This document shows positions 27,245 to 35,734 of a stretch of 48,935 bases of DNA, one piece after another. The notes below the pieces were generated by a model. The model saw nothing but the letters and a program-made list of their open reading frames with translations, was not told where the DNA came from and did no database searches. Origin of the DNA: Gammaproteobacteria bacterium 13_2_20CM_66_19 (GTDB lineage: Bacteria > Pseudomonadota > Gammaproteobacteria > Steroidobacterales > Steroidobacteraceae); assembly GCA_001914695.1 (NCBI GenBank), contig MNCZ01000105.1, positions 1 through 48,935 of the forward strand, written 5' to 3'. The position numbers and the translations under genes are program-made. How positions within the stretch are numbered: position 1 is the stretch's first letter; the number at the start of each line of letters is the position of its first letter.

Positions 27245-28494
27245 CCCGAGATCCCGCGCGCCAGCCACGCATCGAGCGTGTGCTGCAGCGCCTCGGCCGC
27301 CTCCTCCGCCGTAGCGATGCGATCCGCCGGCGTCTTCGCCAGCAGCCGCTCGAGGAGCGGCTGCACGGCCTCGAACTGCGCCGGCAGCCGCGGGATCGGC
27401 TCCTTGCGGTGCTTGTAGACGATCGCCATCGGGTTCTCGGCGCGGTAGGGCTTCTGGCCGGTGAGCATCTCGAAGAGGATGACGCCGAGGCTGTAGAGGT
27501 CGCTGCGCGCATCGAGCGGCTCGGCGTGGCCCTGCTCCGGGCTCATGTAGTGCGGCGTGCCGAAGATGGTGCCGCTGTCGGTGAGGTCGAGCGCGAGCGC
27601 CAGGTCCTTGGAGAGGCCGAAGTCGATCAGGGCGACGCTGCCGTCGTGGCGCAGCATGATGTTGCCGGGCTTGAGATCCCGATGCAGCACTCCCGCGCCG
27701 TGGACGGCGGCGAGCGAGCGTGCGATCGCGGCCGCGAGCCGCAGCGCCTCTCGCGGTGCGAGCGACGCGCGCATGCGCCGGCGCAGATCGCCGAGCTCGA
27801 AGTACTCCATCACGAGCCACGCATGCTCATCGCTGACCCCGAGGTCATGCAGGCGCACCACCGCCGTGCTGTTGATGCGCTGGGCGATCTCGTGCTCCTG
27901 CAGGAAGCGCTGGAACATGTCGACGGGCTGGCTCTCCTCGTCCTGGCGGTCGCGCGCGACCTTGAGCGCCACCAGCCTCCCGGCGCGCTCGCTCTCGCCG
28001 ACGAAGAGATCGCTCGTGGGGCCCGACGCCAGGCGGCGGATGAAGCGATAGCCGCGGATGAAGGCGTCGCCGAAGCGCTGGGTCTCGCGTCCCGCGCGGC
28101 TGCTGCGCCAGACCGCCCGGGCCAGCGCCTGACGCTGCTCCGCCGCCACCAGCACCTGCGCGAAGGTGTCCCGCTCGAGCTCCTCGCGGCTCAAGGTGTA
28201 GGCCCCGAGCGCGCACGCCTCGCGCGTCTCCGAGAGGTCCGCGTCGGTGAGCAGCACAAGCGGCGCAAAGCCGGCGCGGCTCGCGAGCTCGCGCGCCCAG
28301 TTGAGGCCACGGCCGCCGGGCCAGGAGTCCGCCAGCAGCACCGCATCGAAACCCTGGGCCAGGAACTCCGGCGCCAGCGCTCCCTGCGAGACGGGGCTGT
28401 GCACGGTGAGCTGCGCCTGCGGCCGCCATGAGGCGAGCCGCTCCCGGATATAATCGCAGCGGGCCGCGTCTTCCTCGATCAACAGCAATCGCAT
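27241..28494 (-). CDS. receiver-like domain fused to a Ser/Thr protein kinase
   Basis: 417 residues from ATG 28494 (GTG one codon before is possible). Residues 1-120 look like a receiver: LLLIEEDAARCDYIRERL, then FDAVLLADSWPGGRGLNWA, LVLLTDADL. At the place of the phosphorylated Asp the alignment gives Ala (LLAD instead of LLDx), so it is probably degenerate. From about residue 150 comes an eukaryotic-like kinase with ALKVARD (ATP Lys), VLHRDLKPGNIML (catalytic loop), IDFGLSKD (Mg Asp), GTPHYMSPEQ and DLYSLGVILFEMLTG. The Gly-rich loop is LASGPTSDLFVGE, less glycine-rich than usual. There is no membrane or sensor segment. It sits between a glycerate-kinase-like gene and miaE, coupled to both closely. 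Confidence 0.9.
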   Translation of the reverse strand: MRLLLIEEDAARCDYIRERLASWRPQAQLTVHSPVSQGALAPEFLAQGFDAVLLADSWPGGRGLNWARELASRAGFAPLVLLTDADLSETREACALGAYTLSREELERDTFAQVLVAAEQRQALARAVWRSSRAGRETQRFGDAFIRGYRFIRRLASGPTSDLFVGESERAGRLVALKVARDRQDEESQPVDMFQRFLQEHEIAQRINSTAVVRLHDLGVSDEHAWLVMEYFELGDLRRRMRASLAPREALRLAAAIARSLAAVHGAGVLHRDLKPGNIMLRHDGSVALIDFGLSKDLALALDLTDSGTIFGTPHYMSPEQGHAEPLDARSDLYSLGVILFEMLTGQKPYRAENPMAIVYKHRKEPIPRLPAQFEAVQPLLERLLAKTPADRIATAEEAAEALQHTLDAWLARGISG

Positions 28495-28503
28495 CACGCG
28501 GAA

Positions 28504-29784
28504 TTACAGCACGCGCGGGCGCGTGCCGCCATGAAGCGCCTCGAGGGCGCGCGCCGCATCCGCGGCCAGCTTAAGTCCAATCACCAGATCCCCGACGTTG
28601 GTGCCGGTGGGACCCAGGTGCACCAGATCGCCGCTCGCCGCGAGCGCGGGCGCGGAATCCGCCCTCTCGAGGCCGCGCTCCGCGTCGAGCTCCGCGAGCG
28701 CGATCCGCGCGCAAGTGTCGGCGTCCACGAGGGCGCCCGCGTCCTCGGTGACGCCGTCGCTCCCGTCGGTGCCGGCGGCCAGCAGCATCAGCTCCGGGCG
28801 GCCCGCGATGAGGCGCGCCACTGCCAGCGCGAGGTGCTGGTTGCGCCCGCCGCGCCCGGGATGCGGCGGCAGCATCACGGTCGACTCGCCACCCCAGACG
28901 TGCAGCTGCGCCGTGCCCGTGTGCAGCTCGCGCGCGAAGCGGGCCGCGAGCCGCACGGCCTCTCCCGCGAAGCGCCGCCCCGGCGGGTGCACGGTGAGGC
29001 CGAGCGCCGCGGCCGCCACCGCGACCGCCGCCACCGCCTGATCGACCGAGGCCACCACCTGCCGCTCGATGCGATCGTGGCCCTCCGCGGCGGGGCCCAT
29101 GAGTCCTGAGCCGATGACCCGCGGGTCGTCGTCCGGCACGTCCGAGATGAACAGCGCCCGCGCCGGACGGCCGCGCAGCCGGCCTGCGAGTCGCCCCCCC
29201 TTGATGCGCGACAGCGCCGCCCGCCGGCGGTTCAACTCGCCGATGGCGAGCCCCTCGGCGAAGGCCCGGCGCGTCAGCGCCTCGAGGTCGGGGAGCGTGA
29301 CGCCGGCCTCCGGCACCTCGACGAGGCTCGAGGCGCCGCCGGAGATGAGAAACAGCGGCTCGACCTCGCCCGGGAGGCTCTCCACCCACGCGAGCAGCCG
29401 CCCGCCGGCCGCGAGCGAGCGCTCATCCGGCACCGGATGGGCGCCGATGAGGACTTCGGCGCCGAGACGGGCGATTTCCGGGGAGAGGGGAGCATCGCGC
29501 GTGATGAGGAGCGCGCGCTCGATGGCGCCGCCGAGCGCATCGTATGCGCCGAGCGCCATGGACTCGGCGGCCTTGCCGACCCCGGCCAGCCACACGGGAG
29601 CCGCGGGGTGTTGGGGCCTCGCGAGCGCCTCGCGCACACAGCGCCGCCCCTCGACGCGCCGCAGGCCCGTCTCGAGGAGGGCGAGCAGCAGCGCGCGGCG
29701 CGGGTCGCCGCCGTCCGGGAGCTCAGCTGCCGCGGACGACTTTGAGCTTGCCGTGCCGCTCGCGGCGCGCGTGCTTCGCCGCAT
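28504..29784 (-). CDS. glycerate 2-kinase-like (MOFRL family) protein
   Basis: 426 residues. The N-terminal DUF4147 domain contains [27 protein letters not shown] and [13 protein letters not shown]; the C-terminal MOFRL domain has [36 protein letters not shown] and [15 protein letters not shown]. Members phosphorylate glycerate at the 2-position in sugar-acid and serine metabolism. The only ATG in the right place, 29784, lies 62 bases inside the end of purF in another frame; later in-frame starts would cut conserved residues. It ends 9 bases before the kinase gene. Confidence 0.88.
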   Translation of the reverse strand: MRRSTRAASGTASSKSSAAAELPDGGDPRRALLLALLETGLRRVEGRRCVREALARPQHPAAPVWLAGVGKAAESMALGAYDALGGAIERALLITRDAPLSPEIARLGAEVLIGAHPVPDERSLAAGGRLLAWVESLPGEVEPLFLISGGASSLVEVPEAGVTLPDLEALTRRAFAEGLAIGELNRRRAALSRIKGGRLAGRLRGRPARALFISDVPDDDPRVIGSGLMGPAAEGHDRIERQVVASVDQAVAAVAVAAAALGLTVHPPGRRFAGEAVRLAARFARELHTGTAQLHVWGGESTVMLPPHPGRGGRNQHLALAVARLIAGRPELMLLAAGTDGSDGVTEDAGALVDADTCARIALAELDAERGLERADSAPALAASGDLVHLGPTGTNVGDLVIGLKLAADAARALEALHGGTRPRVL

Positions 29785-31231
29785 CCGAGCGCTCCAGCTG
29801 CAGCCGCCCGAGATATTCGGGCGTGACGTCTCCGGTCACGTATTCGCCCGAGAAGCAGGAGGTGTCGAACTCCTCGATGCGCGCATCCTCGTGCTTGCAG
29901 GCTGCGATCAGGTCGGTGAGGTCCTGGTACACCAGCCAGTCCGCGCCGATGAGGCGCGCCACCTCCTCCACCGTGCGGCCGCTCGCGACCAGCTCGCTCG
30001 CCGCCGGCATGTCGATTCCGTAGACGTTCGGGAAGCGCACGGGAGGGGCGGCGGAGGCGAAGTACACCTTCTTCGCGCCGGCTTCGCGGGCGAGCTCGAT
30101 GATCTGCGCCGAAGTCGTGCCGCGGACGATCGAGTCGTCGATCAGCAGCACCGTCTTGCCGCGGAACTCGAGATCGATGGCGTTGAGCTTGCGCCGCACC
30201 GACTTCTCCCGCTCGTCCTGCCCGGGCATGATGAAGGTGCGGCCGATGTAGCGGTTCTTGATGAAGCCCTCGCGGTACTTGACGGAGAGCCGCTGCGCGA
30301 GCTGCAGCGCGCTGGTGCGGCTGGTGTCCGGGACCGGGATGACCACGTCGATGTCGTGCCTGGGGCGCTCGCGCAGGATCTTGTCCGCCAGGCGATCGCC
30401 CATGCGCATGCGGGCGCGGTAAACGGAGATGTTGTCGATCTTCGAGTCGGGGCGCGCGAAGTACACGTATTCGAAGATGCAGGGGGTGTGGCGCGGCGTC
30501 GCGACGCACTGCTGCGTGTGGAGCCGGCCCTGCTCGTCGATGAACACCGCCTCCCCCGGCGTCACGTCGCGCACCAGGCGGAACGAGAGGGCATCGAGCG
30601 CCACGCTCTCGGAAGCGAGCATCCATTCGGTGCCGCGCGCGGTGCTGCGCTCGCCGAGCACCAGCGGGCGGATACCGTTCGGGTCGCGAAAGCCGAGGAT
30701 GCCGTGGCCGATGATCATCGCCACCACGGCGTAGCCGCCGCGGCAGCGGCGGTATACCGCGGTGAGCGCGGCGAACACGTCCGCGGGCGTCACGCGAGCG
30801 GTGCCGACCCGCTGCAGCTCGGAAGCGAAGACGTTCAGCAGCACCTCGGAATCCGAGGTGGTGTTGAGGTGACGGCGGTCCTCGCGGATCAGGATCTCCG
30901 CGAGCTCGGTGGCGTTGGTGAGGTTGCCGTTGTGCCCGAGGCAGATGCCGTAGGGCGCGTTGACGTAGAACGGCTGCGCCTCGGAGGCGCTGTCGCAGCC
31001 GGCGGTCGGATAGCGCACGTGGCCGATGCCGACGTTGCCCTTGAGCTCGAGCATGTGATGCTGCTGGAAGACGTCGCGCACGAGTCCGCTGCCCTTGCGC
31101 ACGTAGAGCTCGCCCTCGCCGCAGGTGGTGATGCCGGCGGCGTCCTGGCCGCGATGCTGCAGCACCGTGAGAGCGTCATAGAGACGCTGGTTTACGGCGC
31201 CCACTCCGACGATGCCGACGATGCCGCACAT
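29723..31231 (-). CDS. purF: amidophosphoribosyltransferase
   Basis: 502 residues, first step of purine synthesis (PRPP plus glutamine to phosphoribosylamine). The protein starts MCGIVGIVG, so the glutaminase nucleophile is Cys2 without a propeptide, as in E. coli. Glutaminase residues follow in [12 protein letters not shown] and GHNGNLTNA. The PRPP-binding signature is [19 protein letters not shown], with [16 protein letters not shown] before it. A GAGGAG ribosome site precedes ATG 31231. It follows cvpA after 16 bases, the usual gammaproteobacterial order. Confidence 0.98.
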   Translation of the reverse strand: MCGIVGIVGVGAVNQRLYDALTVLQHRGQDAAGITTCGEGELYVRKGSGLVRDVFQQHHMLELKGNVGIGHVRYPTAGCDSASEAQPFYVNAPYGICLGHNGNLTNATELAEILIREDRRHLNTTSDSEVLLNVFASELQRVGTARVTPADVFAALTAVYRRCRGGYAVVAMIIGHGILGFRDPNGIRPLVLGERSTARGTEWMLASESVALDALSFRLVRDVTPGEAVFIDEQGRLHTQQCVATPRHTPCIFEYVYFARPDSKIDNISVYRARMRMGDRLADKILRERPRHDIDVVIPVPDTSRTSALQLAQRLSVKYREGFIKNRYIGRTFIMPGQDEREKSVRRKLNAIDLEFRGKTVLLIDDSIVRGTTSAQIIELAREAGAKKVYFASAAPPVRFPNVYGIDMPAASELVASGRTVEEVARLIGADWLVYQDLTDLIAACKHEDARIEEFDTSCFSGEYVTGDVTPEYLGRLQLERSDAAKHARRERHGKLKVVRGS

Positions 31232-31247
31232 GTGTAACTTCAGCTCC

Positions 31248-31757
31248 TCAGACCCGCACCCGCGCTTCGCCCGCGTGCCGCACCACCATCGGCGGCTCGC
31301 CCACGAGCTTGCGCAGCCCGTTCGCGACCGACGCCCCGTAGGGGATGAGCCGCGAGTGGCTCCACCAGTACTCGTCCTCGAGCTTGAGGAGCTGGCCGAG
31401 GATCACGAACACTCCGAGCAGCACCGCGCCCCGCAGCAAACCGAAGACGAAACCGAGCAACCGATCCATGCCGCTGAACATCGACAGCCGCACGAAATGT
31501 GCGAGGGTTGCGCCGACGCCGGCGCCGAGGAGCAGCACCAGCACGACGATGATCACGCGCGCCGCCCAGGGCCGCACCCCGGAGTCGGACATGAGTCCCC
31601 CGAGGTGCGGCGCGATGAGATCCGTGAAGTGCCAGGCGAGAAACAGCGCGATGACCCAGGCGGCGAACGCGATCACCTCGCGCAGGAATCCTCGCCAGGC
31701 GCCGACGATCGCGGAAGCGATGACGGCAACGATCACCAGGTAGTCGGTCAGATTCAT
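31248..31757 (-). CDS. cvpA: CvpA family membrane protein
   Basis: 169 residues from ATG 31757 ([13 protein letters not shown]); a longer in-frame extension has no conserved sequence. Four membrane helices: about 5-20, 27-45, 63-85 and 100-120. [13 protein letters not shown] and [18 protein letters not shown] are the conserved segments of the CvpA/colicin V production family. Its exact activity is unknown; it is linked with envelope stress tolerance in enterics. It is the standard neighbour of purF. Confidence 0.92.
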   Translation of the reverse strand: MNLTDYLVIVAVIASAIVGAWRGFLREVIAFAAWVIALFLAWHFTDLIAPHLGGLMSDSGVRPWAARVIIVVLVLLLGAGVGATLAHFVRLSMFSGMDRLLGFVFGLLRGAVLLGVFVILGQLLKLEDEYWWSHSRLIPYGASVANGLRKLVGEPPMVVRHAGEARVRV

Positions 31758-31851
31758 CGCAACCCGTCGCGGGCGCACCTGTCGGGCGCGGCGCGGATTG
31801 TACAAGAGCGGCGCACGCCTTGCCCGAGGCGCACATCACGCGCCCGCGGCG

Positions 31852-32499
31852 TTACTTCGGCACGATCGCGCCACTGTGACCTGCCGCATGCAGCTGCGCG
31901 GCGAGCTGTGTAGCGGCCGCGCGGTCCTGCCCGGGTCCGACCCGCACCCGGAACAGCCGCCGCCCGGAGCTCTCCTGCGAGACGCTCACCTTGAAGCCCC
32001 GCGCCCTCACCTGGCGCGCCAGTCGCTCGGCGTTCGCGTGTTGCGCGAAGCTGCCGAGCTGCACGACCCACCCTCCCGGGCCGCCCGCGCCGCTCGCCGG
32101 GCCCGAGGTTGCGGGCGTTGTCACCCGCTTCGCCGGCGGCGGCGCGGAAGGCTCCGGCGGTGGCGCGCCCTGGGGCGCCGCGGAAGCCTTGTCCGCCAGC
32201 GTTGCCCGGTCCGCCGCGGCGGCTCGTGTCTCTCGCGGCGCGGCCTCGACGGGCGGCGGAAACGCCGGCGCCGCCTCGAGAGGGACGGGCGGCTCGGGTG
32301 CGGCGCGCTCGGCGTCGGCGTTGCGCGGATGAGCCTCGTCCGAGAGGTTGATGGTGTAGGAACGTAATGGCGCACCTTCCCCGGAGGGCGTGACGGCCGC
32401 CGTGTGCGGCGCGGACCGGATCGGGCCGGTCAACACCTCGGGCACCAACAGCACGATCAGCGCCACGAGAATGATTGCGCCCGTCAGCCGTTCTTTCAC
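31852..32499 (-). CDS. SPOR-domain membrane protein, DedD-like
   Basis: 215 residues from GTG 32499. One N-terminal membrane helix (about 5-24, LTGAIILVALIVLLVPEVL), a long Pro/Ala-rich linker facing the periplasm, and a C-terminal SPOR domain with WVVQLGSFAQHANAERLARQ and LFRVRVGPGQDRAAATQLAA. SPOR domains bind denuded glycan strands at the septum, so a role in division is expected, as for DedD. It lies between folC and cvpA, which is the DedD position. Confidence 0.9.
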   Translation of the reverse strand: MKERLTGAIILVALIVLLVPEVLTGPIRSAPHTAAVTPSGEGAPLRSYTINLSDEAHPRNADAERAAPEPPVPLEAAPAFPPPVEAAPRETRAAAADRATLADKASAAPQGAPPPEPSAPPPAKRVTTPATSGPASGAGGPGGWVVQLGSFAQHANAERLARQVRARGFKVSVSQESSGRRLFRVRVGPGQDRAAATQLAAQLHAAGHSGAIVPK

Positions 32500-32595
32500 T
32501 TAGGTCCCCTCACGATGGGGGCGAAACCGCGAAAGCCAAGCGCGGTGCACCGCCGCGCGAGCGTTACGGACGCCGCGCTGGCTGCGGGCTCGCAC

Positions 32596-33921
32596 TTAGT
32601 ATATCCGAAGCCATTCGAGCGCCGGCCCCACGGTGTGGACTGATCCAAAGACGACGACCCGGTCTCCGGGCCGTGCCGCCGCGCGCGCGAGCTCGCAGCC
32701 CGCAGTGACCGAGTCGGCGAGCTGGATCTCGCCCCGCGGCCGCCCGAGCCGCTCCGCGAGCTGCCCGGCGCTGCTGCCGCGCGCACCGGGCAGCGTGCAC
32801 AGGATCCAGTGATCGATGAGGCCGGCGAGCGCCGCGGCGATTCCCCCGGCGTCCTTGTCCGCGAGCACTCCGATGACCGCGAGGGTCCGTGCCCGCGCGC
32901 GCTCCCCGCCCTCGGCGCCCGGCATCGCTCGCTCGCGCAGCTGTCTCGAGAGCACCTCGGCCGCAGGCGGGTTGTGCGCAATATCGAGGATCCACTCCAC
33001 CTCGCCCGGCACCACCTGGAAGCGCCCGGGGAGCCGCACCGCGCGCAGCGCGCCGCTCACCGCACCTTCCTCGAGCGGCGCGAGGCGCGCGGCGAGACGG
33101 CGGACCGCCGCCCGCGAGCCTGCGTCGCGCGCGAGCGCCTCGACGGCGGCGAGGGCCGTGGCGGCGTTGCGATACTGGATGGAGCCGGCGAGCGCCGACG
33201 GCGGGAGCGCGCGCAGTGCCAGCTCGAGCCCTTCGTAGTCCCAGCTCTCCCCGCGCAGCCGCCAGCTGAAATCGCGCTCCGCGATCACCGCTCGCGCCCC
33301 GAGCGACTCGATCGCGGCAGCGACGCTCGCGGGCATCTCCGGCGTGCCGAGCACCGCGGGGCGCCCCGCGCGGAAGATGCCCGCTTTCTCGGCGCCGATG
33401 AGGTCGAGCGTGCCGCCGAGCCAGTCGCTGTGATCGAAGCCGACCGAGACGAGCACCGCGACATCGGCCGCCACGAGGTTGGTGGCATCGAGGCGCCCCC
33501 CGAGCCCCACCTCGAGGAGCGCCACATCGACCGCACGGTCCGCGAAGATCACGAGCGCCGCCAGCGTGTTGTATTCGAAGAAGGTGAGCGTGGTCGCCCC
33601 GCGCGCCGCCTCGATGCGCTCGAACGCCGCGATCAGCTCGGAATCGGCGGCCTCGCGGCCCTTGAGGCGGATGCGCTCGTTGTACTTCAGCAGGTGCGGC
33701 GAGGTGAACATGCCGGTCGAGGCTCCGAGCGCCCCGAAGAGCGCCTCGAGGTGCGCCACGACCGAGCCCTTGCCGTTGGTGCCGGCCACGGTGATCACCG
33801 GGAACTCGGGCGCCTCGATCCCGAGCGCGCGCGCCACGGCGGCCACGCGCGTCAGCTCGAGGTCGATGCTCTTCGGATGCACCGCCTCCTGCAGCGTGAG
33901 CCACTCGGCGAGCGTGCGCAT
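32596..33921 (-). CDS. folC: dihydrofolate synthase / folylpolyglutamate synthase
   Basis: 441 residues. ATP-binding loop VAGTNGKGSVVAHLEAL near residue 44; the Mur-ligase-like middle domain shows FTSPHLLKYNERI and LEVGLGGRLDATNLV, which carries a metal-binding Glu. The C-terminal domain has ILDIAHNPPAAEVLSR. It joins glutamate to dihydropteroate and extends folate tails. It follows accD after 30 bases in the conserved accD-folC-dedD-cvpA-purF order. Confidence 0.97.
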   Translation of the reverse strand: MRTLAEWLTLQEAVHPKSIDLELTRVAAVARALGIEAPEFPVITVAGTNGKGSVVAHLEALFGALGASTGMFTSPHLLKYNERIRLKGREAADSELIAAFERIEAARGATTLTFFEYNTLAALVIFADRAVDVALLEVGLGGRLDATNLVAADVAVLVSVGFDHSDWLGGTLDLIGAEKAGIFRAGRPAVLGTPEMPASVAAAIESLGARAVIAERDFSWRLRGESWDYEGLELALRALPPSALAGSIQYRNAATALAAVEALARDAGSRAAVRRLAARLAPLEEGAVSGALRAVRLPGRFQVVPGEVEWILDIAHNPPAAEVLSRQLRERAMPGAEGGERARARTLAVIGVLADKDAGGIAAALAGLIDHWILCTLPGARGSSAGQLAERLGRPRGEIQLADSVTAGCELARAAARPGDRVVVFGSVHTVGPALEWLRIY

Positions 33922-33951
33922 GGGGTCCGATGTGCGAAGCGGGCGCGGCCT

Positions 33952-34815
33952 TCAGGCGGCGGCCGCCGGGAGCTTCAGCAGCAGCCGCAGGAGCGCCGCG
34001 ATCCGGTCGCCCATCTCGCGGCGGTCGACGATCATGTCGAGCGCGCCGTGCTCGAGCAGGAACTCGCTGCGCTGAAAGCCCTCGGGCAGCGTCTCGCGCA
34101 CGGTCTGCTGGATGACCCGCGGGCCCGCAAAGCCGATGAGCGCGCGCGGCTCGGCGAGGTTCAGGTCACCGAGCAGCGCGAGGCTCGCCGACACGCCGCC
34201 GGTGGTCGGATCGGTCAGCACCGAGATGAAGGGCAGGTGCGCCTGCGCCAGGCGCGAGAGCGCCGCCGCGGTCTTCGCCATCTGCAGCAGCGAATACAGC
34301 GCCTCCTGCATGCGCGCCCCGCCGCTCGCGGAGAAGCACATGAGCGGCCGCCGTTCCTGGATGCAGTAGTCCACGGCGCGCTTGAAGCGCTCGCCGACCA
34401 CCGATCCCATCGAGCCGCCGAGGAACTGGAACTCGAACGCGCAACTCACCACCGGCAGGCCGTGCAGCGTGCCCGCGAGCACCACCAGCGCATCGCTCTC
34501 GCCGGTCGCCTTCTGCGCCTGGGCGAGGCGGTCGCGGTAGCGCTTGCTGTCGCGGAACTTGAGCGGATCCTCCGGGGAGATGGTGGCGCCGATCTCGGAC
34601 GTCGTACCGGGATCGAGGAAGCGCTCGAGGCGCTCGCGCGCGCCGATGCGCATGTGGTGACTGCACTTGGGGCAGACATAGAGGTTGCGCTCGAGCTCGG
34701 CGCGATAGAGCACCGCATCGCAGGCCGGGCACTTGATCCACAGTCCCTCCGGGACCGAGCGCGAGCGCCGCTCGGTCTTGATACGGGAGGGCATGATCTT
34801 GTCGAACCAGGACAT
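33952..34815 (-). CDS. accD: acetyl-CoA carboxylase, carboxyltransferase subunit beta
   Basis: 287 residues from ATG 34815 ([13 protein letters not shown]). The zinc finger is Cys29, Cys32, Cys48, Cys51 ([21 protein letters not shown]). The crotonase-like core has [38 protein letters not shown] and [16 protein letters not shown]. With AccA it transfers carboxyl from biotin to acetyl-CoA in fatty acid synthesis. The in-frame upstream ATG 34830 lies inside truA and is unlikely. truA ends 2 bases before the start. Confidence 0.98.
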   Translation of the reverse strand: MSWFDKIMPSRIKTERRSRSVPEGLWIKCPACDAVLYRAELERNLYVCPKCSHHMRIGARERLERFLDPGTTSEIGATISPEDPLKFRDSKRYRDRLAQAQKATGESDALVVLAGTLHGLPVVSCAFEFQFLGGSMGSVVGERFKRAVDYCIQERRPLMCFSASGGARMQEALYSLLQMAKTAAALSRLAQAHLPFISVLTDPTTGGVSASLALLGDLNLAEPRALIGFAGPRVIQQTVRETLPEGFQRSEFLLEHGALDMIVDRREMGDRIAALLRLLLKLPAAAA

Positions 34816-34817
34816 TC

Positions 34818-35651
34818 TTAGCGCGCCCACACGGGCTCGAGGCCGAATCCTGCGATCATAGCCGATCGGGCCCCGTGCCCCTCGTGCCCGGGCGCCGCCG
34901 GCAGCCCGAACGCTTCCCCGTAGCGCACCGACATGAGATAGAGGCCCGCGGCAGGCGCCGTGGCGGCGTTACGCGTGCGGTCGCGCCCCTCGAGCACCTC
35001 GCCCGCAAAGGAAGGGGGCGCCTCGGCCTTGCCGATGGCGATGAGAAGTCCCGCGATGTTGCGCATCATGTGGTGGAGGAACGCGTTCGCGGTCGCCTCG
35101 ATGAGGATCCAGTCGCCGCGGCGTTCGACGGTCAGGCGCTCCATGCGCCGGATCGGCGATCGGGCCTGGCATTCCGAGGAGCGGAAGGCGCTGAAGTCGT
35201 GCTCGCCGTGCAGCATGGCGGCCGCCTGCGCCATGCGCTCCTCATCGAGCGGCCGGTGCACCCACGCGGCACGGTGTGCAGTGAGCGCCGAGCGGGCCGT
35301 GCGGTTCAGGATCAGGTAACGATAGGTACGCGCCTCGGCGCAGTAGCGCGCGTGGAAGTGCGCCGGCACCGGCACCGCCCACGAGAGGCTGACATCGACG
35401 GGCAGCCCGCTGTTGGCTCCGAGGACCCAGCCGCGCCCGCTCCGCAGCGCATGCGTGTCGAAGTGCGCCACCTGACCGAAGGCGTGCACGCCGGCGTCCG
35501 TGCGCCCGGCGCACGTGAGGGTTACGGGCTCGGCTGCGACGCTGCCGAGGGCGCGCTCGGCGATCGTCTGGACGGTCGCCCGCTCGGCCTGCGCCTGCCA
35601 GCCCGCGTAGGCGAAGCCGTCGTACTCGATCCCGACGGCGATCCTCTCCAT
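34818..35651 (-). CDS. truA: tRNA pseudouridine(38-40) synthase
   Basis: 277 residues from ATG 35651 ([12 protein letters not shown]). The catalytic Asp is in [18 protein letters not shown] near residue 53. YRYLILNR and a [19 protein letters not shown] motif are typical of TruA. It converts U38-U40 in the anticodon stem of several tRNAs. It lies between fimV and accD, a common place in gammaproteobacteria. Confidence 0.96.
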   Translation of the reverse strand: MERIAVGIEYDGFAYAGWQAQAERATVQTIAERALGSVAAEPVTLTCAGRTDAGVHAFGQVAHFDTHALRSGRGWVLGANSGLPVDVSLSWAVPVPAHFHARYCAEARTYRYLILNRTARSALTAHRAAWVHRPLDEERMAQAAAMLHGEHDFSAFRSSECQARSPIRRMERLTVERRGDWILIEATANAFLHHMMRNIAGLLIAIGKAEAPPSFAGEVLEGRDRTRNAATAPAAGLYLMSVRYGEAFGLPAAPGHEGHGARSAMIAGFGLEPVWAR

Positions 35652-35734
35652 GCGCGCTGCACCCGCAACGAAAACCGGCCGGTTGTTCGCGGCCACAGGC
35701 CGCGGTTCTTCTTAGCCGCCGGCGCTTGAGTCCA

